Shown here: in pieces, positions 17,627 to 21,734 of the stretch
Layout of the letters: the number at the start of each line of letters is the position of its first letter
How positions within the stretch are numbered: the first letter of the stretch is position 1
DNA from: Hydrogenovibrio sp. UBA650
GTDB lineage: Bacteria > Pseudomonadota > Gammaproteobacteria > Thiomicrospirales > Thiomicrospiraceae
Direction of reading: 5' to 3'
Length of the DNA stretch: 21,734 bases
Assembly (NCBI GenBank): GCA_002299245.1
Contig: DBOI01000163.1
Coordinates: forward strand, 1-21,734
The notes under the pieces: model-generated
The model's input: the letters and a program-made list of their open reading frames with translations, nothing else
What the model was told of the DNA's origin: nothing
Database searches by the model: none
Translations under genes and position numbers: made by a program

Positions 17627-18556
17627 CTACTCATTATTTTTCTGTCTTAAATAGACCGGAAATCTCGGAAAACCATTTTTTGTCACTCCCATATATTGAA
17701 AAGTGATTACTGAACCTATTTCTGGCGGCCTGGCTCTCAACTCATCTGTTAAACCACTGCCAATCTTAATTACCTGCTGTCTAGTTGCACTCAACTTTGG
17801 AAACAAGCGCGATAACTGGGTTGTAACTAGCTCACACCTTAAAGCACCCACGAGTCCGAGATACTTACCCTTCCCTGGGGTATAGCCTATAACCGTGCAC
17901 TCGGCATCTTGTTTCTGTTTAACCTTTTGAATTGAGTTTTGTCGGCCTGAAAGATAGGGTTTGGACGCATCTCTTAAAACCAGCCCTTCGCCACCTGCAG
18001 CAGTGATTTCCAAAAGCTTTTTTTCAACTTGACTATGAGACCGAGCTGCTTCTTGCTTTACGATTTTGATAAACGAGCTTGGTTGCTGTCTAAGAAACTT
18101 TTCCAATACCGCTAATCTTTGATAAAGATCTCCAGGTTGGTTTGGAACTTCAAATATTTGATAGGAAACCTTATCCCAGCCAGAACCGGGAGATGAATCC
18201 TTAACAATTGTCATTAATTCAGCAAACTTCTGCCGCCCTAGCCAGAGTTCGCCGTCCAATTCAAAATCAGGAAAACCTGCTGTAAACCACTTTGGAGCAA
18301 TAATCTGATAACCATTTCGACTGCTTAGTTTTTCGCCATCCCAATAAGCTCTCATACCATCATATTTCTCACTAAAAACCCAACCCTTCAAATTTTGTTG
18401 AGAGTCGTAGTTTTTTAAAAGGATAAGCTTGTCACTTACTCTTTTCTCAATCGGAACACCTTGTTGAGCCGACGCCAACTCTAGGCAGAAAATAAAAAAG
18501 CCCAGCATAACTGCCAGGCTTTTAATTGATGGGGTCTTGAAAAAATTATTTATCAC
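17627..18556 (-). CDS. ligE: Periplasmic ATP-dependent DNA ligase, Lig E type
   Basis: Minimal ATP-dependent ligase that seals nicked DNA. The 309-residue protein starts with a signal peptide (basic start, SLAVMLGFFIFCLELASA, cleavage near residue 30), so it acts in the periplasm or outside. Nucleotidyltransferase motifs are complete: I SEKYDGMR with adenylated K64, III FELDGELW (E103), IV EGLVLRD (190-196), V KVKQK (211-215), then a short OB-fold domain ending FPRFPVYLR. No extra DNA-binding domains are present, as expected for Lig E. The start is GTG at 18556 with AAGG just upstream, overlapping the end of the comEA-like gene by 11 bases. Family context and this neighbour suggest a role with incoming or extracellular DNA. 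Confidence 0.9.
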   Translation of the reverse strand: MINNFFKTPSIKSLAVMLGFFIFCLELASAQQGVPIEKRVSDKLILLKNYDSQQNLKGWVFSEKYDGMRAYWDGEKLSSRNGYQIIAPKWFTAGFPDFELDGELWLGRQKFAELMTIVKDSSPGSGWDKVSYQIFEVPNQPGDLYQRLAVLEKFLRQQPSSFIKIVKQEAARSHSQVEKKLLEITAAGGEGLVLRDASKPYLSGRQNSIQKVKQKQDAECTVIGYTPGKGKYLGLVGALRCELVTTQLSRLFPKLSATRQQVIKIGSGLTDELRARPPEIGSVITFQYMGVTKNGFPRFPVYLRQKNNE

Positions 18557-18818
18557 TGAACCTTAAATCCTTGGTGATTCTTTCAAGCGTTTTTGCGCCC
18601 ACTCCTTTTACATCAAGTAGGTCTTCGGGCTTACTGCATTTAATCTTTTTGCAGTGTTTAGAAATCGCTTCAGCCTTAGCAGGGCCAATTCCATTAAGCG
18701 CTTCCGCTATCTCATTTGCAGATGCTTTATTTACATTTACCGGCGAAGCATAAACAGAAAAAGTCAATTGACCTAAAACAAGCAAAAAAATTATTTTTGT
18801 TAAGTTTTTCATAATCAT
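18546..18818 (-). CDS. ComEA-like helix-hairpin-helix DNA-binding protein
   Basis: A 90-residue exported protein: signal peptide (LTKIIFLLVLGQLTFSVYA, cleavage near 24-25) followed by VNVNKASANEIAEALNGIGPAKAEAI and a second hairpin DLLDVKGVGAKTLERI. The paired helix-hairpin-helix with GIG and GVG turns is the ComEA C-terminal domain that binds double-stranded DNA in the periplasm during natural transformation. Single-domain ComEA of this size is normal in gammaproteobacteria. ATG at 18818 has GGAG at good spacing; a second ATG two codons in is less well placed. The stop codon lies inside the start of the ligase gene, so the two are coupled. Confidence 0.88.
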   Translation of the reverse strand: MIMKNLTKIIFLLVLGQLTFSVYASPVNVNKASANEIAEALNGIGPAKAEAISKHCKKIKCSKPEDLLDVKGVGAKTLERITKDLRFSDK

Positions 18819-18981
18819 AACTAATCTCCAAATCCATAAATAATTATCTAAATTGTATTAAAGCCAACTTACCTTAACACAAAGTACGCAATATAGCTTA
18901 ATTATTTTTTTGTATATGCAAATTACTTATAAAAACAGTATATAAACTTAATTCATAATAACTACAAGATAGAACAGGTTT

Positions 18982-19602
18982 TCAGTTATTTTTTCTAGAT
19001 TTAGAGCTTATTAAAAATTGACCAGCCAAAATCGATAACAGACAGTACCCTAAAAAGTAATAGAAGCCGATCTCCAAGGTTATTTCATTGGTTACCATGC
19101 TCGAATGCCCTGAGCTGGCTTTAATCGCTAGAAAAGAGATAATCAATGCCATAACAAATACATCTGCCATAGACCACTTACTCATCGCTGCACTGGCCTT
19201 AGCCAGTCTACTTTCAAGTTGCGACTCTCTAAACGCGACAGCAACACTTAGCAACAATAGCTTTATTGCCGGTACAAAGACACTGAAAAAAATAATCAGA
19301 AACGCAACTAAATGGTTGCCATCATTCCACAGCTCTTCGGAAGTACCCAAAATACTTTTAGCGCTATCATTTATCACCACAGTTCCGGTTACTTGAACCT
19401 GGTTTAGCACTTCCATCGCCATCGGCATCAGAAAGTTAGGAATCGCATCACTCGACAGAATAGCCTCTTTTCCTAAAATCGCGAGCTCAGCTTTGTCGAG
19501 CGTAGTTTTTACATGGAGAACAGGTTCGGTAATACCTGGAATCAATAAAATATAGGCGGAGATCAAAATAAAAAATCCCAGGCCTACTCTCAGCTTTTGC
19601 AT
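18982..19602 (-). CDS. Single-domain PqiA-like inner-membrane protein
   Basis: 206 residues. One hydrophobic helix near 6-24 is followed by about 70 periplasmic residues, then three helices near 97-118, 148-165 and 178-197. The signature region NHLVAFLIIFFSVFVPAIKLLLL and KWSMADVFVMALI matches the paraquat-inducible protein A (PqiA) domain. Classic PqiA has two such domains and works with MCE-domain PqiB in lipid transport; here there is one domain and no MCE gene nearby, so the role is unknown. AGGAGG lies 8 bases before the ATG. It is transcribed in the same direction as the ExbB-like pair but is separated from it by a 267-base gap with a likely terminator. Confidence 0.82.
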   Translation of the reverse strand: MQKLRVGLGFFILISAYILLIPGITEPVLHVKTTLDKAELAILGKEAILSSDAIPNFLMPMAMEVLNQVQVTGTVVINDSAKSILGTSEELWNDGNHLVAFLIIFFSVFVPAIKLLLLSVAVAFRESQLESRLAKASAAMSKWSMADVFVMALIISFLAIKASSGHSSMVTNEITLEIGFYYFLGYCLLSILAGQFLISSKSRKNN

Positions 19603-19603
19603 T

Positions 19604-19633
19604 TGATTATCCTCCTGCAGCTTTCAATAATCA
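19604..19633. promoter_or_regulatory. Inverted repeat enclosing the PqiA-like ribosome-binding site
   Basis: TGATTAT (19604-19610) and ATAATCA (19627-19633) are perfect inverted copies. The 16-base loop contains the AGGAGG Shine-Dalgarno of the minus-strand gene. In RNA the stem is all A-U but for one G-C pair on each side, so it would be weak and possibly temperature-sensitive. Confidence 0.3.
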
Positions 19634-19644
19634 GATGATAATCG

Positions 19645-19772
19645 AAACTCAGATTTAAAAAGTTACTGAAGCATTAAAAAAGTGGTTTTAAACGATGCTT
19701 CTTTCAACCAAGGTCATTGACTGTCCAGATTGCCTCTAAAATCAACAAATCCAAGCCAAAAAATCTGAGTTT
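19645..19772. repeat. 12-bp perfect inverted repeat, interleaved with the next
   Basis: AAACTCAGATTT (19645-19656) and AAATCTGAGTTT (19761-19772) are perfect inverted copies 104 bases apart. The right arm lies within the separate 19734-19856 inverted repeat, giving an interleaved A-B-A'-B' order. No coding potential is seen. Confidence 0.45.
19668..19701 (-). terminator. Probable terminator of the ExbB-DUF2149 operon
   Basis: GAAGCAT (19668-19674) pairs with ATGCTTC (19695-19701), with an inner TTAAAA/TTTTAA stem continuing the hairpin. Read on the minus strand it is followed by AGTAACTTTTT. It lies about 170 bases after the DUF2149 stop, so the operon has a long 3' tail, or a small RNA could end here. 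Confidence 0.5.
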
Positions 19773-19856
19773 GCAGGTGCAAATATCGATTTTCCAACGC
19801 AGAAACCAAGAACTCGGCGCCCGAACAGGTAAGTCGATAAATTGTTGATTTTAGAG
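19734..19856. repeat. 123-bp segment with 15-bp perfect terminal inverted repeats
   Basis: CTCTAAAATCAACAA (19734-19748) and TTGTTGATTTTAGAG (19842-19856) are perfect inverted copies. The 93 bases between contain no reading frame of note but have a relatively GC-rich patch (CTCGGCGCCCGAAC). The right end is 13 bases beyond the DUF2149 stop. It may be a miniature mobile element or a structured 3' RNA. Confidence 0.5.
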
Positions 19857-19869
19857 ATGAGCTAGCTAG

Positions 19870-20184
19870 TTAATTATTCTTCTCTGGCACATAAACCAGC
19901 GACCCATCTTTCATGCGATAAGCTACTCCGGCCTTTTCACCTTCACCCTCGCCTATCTGGCCTGTTGATTTGTATTGAGTAATCTCTTTACCGTCTTTAA
20001 TGACGACTTCCATATTGGGTTTACCGGCGTTTTTAATCACGGTAACGTTTTCTGCACTGTACGGATTCAATGGATTGATTGCGATTGAGATCATCAATGC
20101 AGCAATAATAACCAAGAAAATATCCACCAAGTTTACTGCCGATAATAGAGGGTTTAGACTTTCGTCTTCTTGGAGTAATTTCAC
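19870..20184 (-). CDS. DUF2149 protein, ExbD/TolR-like single-pass membrane protein (HmuV-like)
   Basis: 104 residues. There is a short cytoplasmic start, one membrane helix near 18-38 (NLVDIFLVIIAALMISIAIN) and a periplasmic tail of about 65 residues rich in Gly, Glu and Lys. The helix start NLVD with D21 mimics the NxxD/LxD helix start of ExbD and TolR, where the Asp carries protons. The tail ending MKDGSLVYVPE is typical of DUF2149. The start is GTG at 20184, overlapping the stop of the ExbB-like gene by four bases, so they form a channel pair. DUF2149 genes accompany CobN-like and ExbB-like genes in Hmu-type heme clusters. The biochemical role is inferred, not shown. Confidence 0.85.
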   Translation of the reverse strand: MKLLQEDESLNPLLSAVNLVDIFLVIIAALMISIAINPLNPYSAENVTVIKNAGKPNMEVVIKDGKEITQYKSTGQIGEGEGEKAGVAYRMKDGSLVYVPEKNN

Positions 20185-20672
20185 TGCATCTGCTCCTTAA
20201 TAGTGATGACTTCCTGAGCATACCAGCCTTTGCGCTTGTGAGTAATCCATGAAGTGATTGAGGCAGTAATCAAAGCCAAGATTACCGCTGAGAAAGCGAT
20301 CATCAGGTTTTCACTGATACCTTGAACATTACCATCAGACAAAGCCTTAAGTGCAGGCCCCATAGGAATCATGGTCGCCACTAACCCGAGCATTGGCGCA
20401 ACACGAGTAACCAAGGCAATCAATTCCAGTTTTTTAAAGGCATATAGTTCTAACTTGTCGACATCATTGATATTGTTATTTTGATGATAGTTGTGGATTG
20501 GGTAGCCTCTGTTGAAATCCTCTGCATACTTATTGCGTTGCCAGATTTCCATCAAAAACACACCAAGTTGAAAAAAAGCGAAAACAAATCCGGCTAAAAT
20601 CAAAATCAATACCGGCGTTAAAAACAGGCCTGACAATTCATACATTAAGTTTTCTAAAGCAACATTTACCAT
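20181..20672 (-). CDS. MotA/TolQ/ExbB-family proton channel protein (HmuU-like)
   Basis: 163 residues from ATG 20672, which has GAGGT just upstream; the frame runs four codons further to a TTG. There are three membrane helices: about 15-40, then a cytoplasmic stretch, then about 82-105 and 118-140. The core TRVAPMLGLVATMIPMGPAL matches the ExbB/TolQ signature (APLLGLLGTV type), and the last helix is rich in small residues (IAFSAVILALITASITSW). It would form a proton-motive-force-driven stator with the overlapping DUF2149 partner. Its divergent neighbour is a CobN-like gene, and no tonB, exbD or tolR gene is seen in the window, so a dedicated role with that protein is likely. Confidence 0.87.
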   Translation of the reverse strand: MVNVALENLMYELSGLFLTPVLILILAGFVFAFFQLGVFLMEIWQRNKYAEDFNRGYPIHNYHQNNNINDVDKLELYAFKKLELIALVTRVAPMLGLVATMIPMGPALKALSDGNVQGISENLMIAFSAVILALITASITSWITHKRKGWYAQEVITIKEQMQ

Positions 20673-20701
20673 GGGTAACCTCAATTATTATTCCAGCGCT
20701 C

Positions 20702-20707
20702 ATTATA
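20702..20707 (-). promoter_or_regulatory. Candidate -10 box for the ExbB-like operon
   Basis: The minus strand reads TATAAT here, with TTGAAA (minus strand, 20723-20728) as a -35 at a short 15-base spacing. It lies 30 bases before the ATG at 20672 and is divergent from the CobN-like promoter. Confidence 0.4.
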
Positions 20708-20733
20708 AGGTAATTACTAGCTTTTCAAATGCG

Positions 20734-20739
20734 TATAAT
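20734..20739 (+). promoter_or_regulatory. Candidate -10 box for the CobN-like gene
   Basis: A perfect TATAAT on the plus strand, 34 bases before the TTG start. At 17-base spacing the -35 would be TAATTA, which is weak, so the promoter may need help or be naturally low. The Fur-like site at 20737-20755 overlaps the hexamer and the expected transcription start. Confidence 0.5.
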
Positions 20740-20755
20740 AACGAGAATTATTATT
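20737..20755 (+). promoter_or_regulatory. Fur-box-like operator
   Basis: The 19 bases AATAACGAGAATTATTATT match the E. coli Fur consensus GATAATGATAATCATTATC at 14 of 19 positions, counted by eye. The site covers the end of the -10 and the likely start of the CobN-like transcript, where repressor binding would block RNA polymerase. The same 89-base gap also contains the ExbB-like promoter, so both arms could be iron-controlled. Confidence 0.6.
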
Positions 20756-20773
20756 CTTACTGGTGATTTTGTT

Positions 20774-21734
20774 TTGAAACGTACTCTTTTAGCCTTTAAC
20801 TTTGTTTTCAGCTTCTTTTCTATCCTACTTTTGAGTTTTACCGTTCATGCCGAAGAAACGTCGAGTAAACGTGTTCTGGTTTTGGGTAACTCCCATACAA
20901 GTGAAGCGATGATTTTGAACTTTAATAAAAAGTCACAAGATGTAAATATCAGATTCAAACTGCAGATGATTGAAACTTTAAAGCCAGAAGATGCCACAGA
21001 GTTTTTTGCTCAATTTGACATGGTCATTCTGGATGCGCGCAACAAGCGTAGACTAGACAGATACAAGAAATACCAGGCCGCAATTAAGGCAAATCCAAAA
21101 GTCACCTTTCTACCAATGATGGCTAAAAAGAAGACCCCATATCACCAGAATATTTCACTCGAAAACACCAAAATAATCGCTAATTACTATAACAATGGTG
21201 GTGCGCAGAACTTCCAGGCTATGCCGCTATTTCTCGCCAATGATATTTTTAAAACTGCCTCAATTGATGAAATTCCCGAACCGATTATTTTCCCTAATAT
21301 GGCAATCTATCACCCGGATGCAGAGCAGAAAGTATTCGGTACACTCGACGAGTATCTATCCTTCAAAAAATTGACTTCAATTGAACAAAAAGTCGTTGGG
21401 ATTGCAATCTACAAAGGAAATATCTCAACCATCTCTACAGCGCATGTTGACCAGCTTATCCGCAAGTTGGAAAAACAAAATATTCTGCCAATCACCTACT
21501 ACTTTTCTGACCGGATTAAGAAACGTAAGTTTAAGGAGTTTTTAACTCACGACGACAAAATGATTGCAGATGTCATCATCAACTTCCGTTCTATTCACTC
21601 GGGTGAAAAACGCAAGAAGGACTTTGAGGAACTTGGCATAAACGTGCTTTCAGCCATTAAGTACCATGGCGGTGACCAAGCTGACTGGGAAAAAGACAAC
21701 CAAGGGCTTTCCACGACAGCTGTGCCATTCGCAC
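20774..21734 (+). CDS. CobN/HmuS-like chelatase-family protein, 5' part
   Basis: Cut by the right edge after 320 codons; full family members are over 1,000 residues. It starts with a clear signal peptide (MKRTLLAFNFVFSFFSILLL, cleavage after VHA, residue 26), so it is exported, unlike the cytoplasmic CobN of cobalamin synthesis. The mature start KRVLVLGNSHTSEAM and family hallmarks follow: NYYNNGGAQNF near 137-147, PNMAIYHPDAE and VFGTLDEYL near 175-195, VGIAIYKGN, and STAHVDQLIRKLEKQNILP. The start is a TTG with no strong Shine-Dalgarno; it is chosen because it opens the signal peptide. Exported CobN-like proteins beside ExbB-like and DUF2149 genes are found in Hmu-type heme systems, so heme or another tetrapyrrole is the likely ligand. 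Demetallation versus insertion cannot be judged from this part. Confidence 0.85.
   Translation, partial: MKRTLLAFNFVFSFFSILLLSFTVHAEETSSKRVLVLGNSHTSEAMILNFNKKSQDVNIRFKLQMIETLKPEDATEFFAQFDMVILDARNKRRLDRYKKYQAAIKANPKVTFLPMMAKKKTPYHQNISLENTKIIANYYNNGGAQNFQAMPLFLANDIFKTASIDEIPEPIIFPNMAIYHPDAEQKVFGTLDEYLSFKKLTSIEQKVVGIAIYKGNISTISTAHVDQLIRKLEKQNILPITYYFSDRIKKRKFKEFLTHDDKMIADVIINFRSIHSGEKRKKDFEELGINVLSAIKYHGGDQADWEKDNQGLSTTAVPFA

Noticed and set aside
18957..18990. Hairpin AATAACT/AGTTATT followed by TTTT on the plus strand
   Set aside because: No plus-strand gene ends there, it overlaps the end of the minus-strand PqiA-like gene, and the stem is almost all A-T with a 20-base loop.
1..21734. CRISPR array, tRNA, rRNA or prophage genes
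   Set aside because: No regularly spaced direct repeats, cloverleaf sequences, rRNA motifs, integrases or phage proteins were seen.

Overview
The window is bacterial and reads as a stretch of gammaproteobacterial chromosome. Supporting this are the lptG-lptF | pepA-holC arrangement, the tandem pilT-pilU motor genes, a periplasmic Lig E-type DNA ligase beside a ComEA-like protein, and a 14/19 match to the E. coli Fur box. The DNA is moderately AT-rich and several genes start with TTG or GTG. A free-living, piliated, probably aquatic gammaproteobacterium fits. I cannot fix the genus from sequence alone.

Layout. 1-586: no confident gene; it holds a 171-bp element bounded by 16/17-matching inverted repeats and a short hairpin before galU. 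587-4269 (+): galU, pgi and a UDP-glucose-dehydrogenase-like gene overlap end to start as a sugar-nucleotide operon; the last lacks the catalytic cysteine. 4293-4324: a perfect 14-bp-stem terminator between convergent operons. 4330-6532 (-): lptG and lptF, the LPS-export permeases, divergent from 6643-8622 (+): pepA and holC. 8729-11933 (+): pilT, pilU and a secreted M14 peptidase. 11941-16014 (-): uvrB, a TPR/NTF2-like exported protein and an exported L,D-transpeptidase. 16015-16386: a 372-bp gap with a 243-bp element bounded by 21-bp imperfect inverted repeats. 16387-17568 (+): aspartate aminotransferase. 17627-18818 (-): comEA-like and ligE, overlapping. 18982-19602 (-): a single-domain PqiA-like membrane protein. 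19603-19869: a gap with interleaved inverted repeats and a probable terminator. 20181-20672 and 19870-20184 (-): an ExbB/TolQ/MotA-type channel protein and a DUF2149 protein. 20774-end (+): the start of a CobN-like chelatase-family protein with a signal peptide.

Two functional groupings stand out. First, pilT/pilU, comEA-like and ligE together suggest type IV pilus activity and natural DNA uptake. Second, the right edge holds a divergent CobN-like | ExbB-like + DUF2149 locus with a Fur-box-like site over the CobN promoter. These families occur together in Hmu-type heme-utilisation clusters (HmuS, HmuU, HmuV in Bacteroidota). The best reading is an iron-regulated, proton-motive-force-driven periplasmic tetrapyrrole/heme demetallation system. 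The CobN-like gene is cut by the window edge, so this is an inference. It is the most interesting system in the window.
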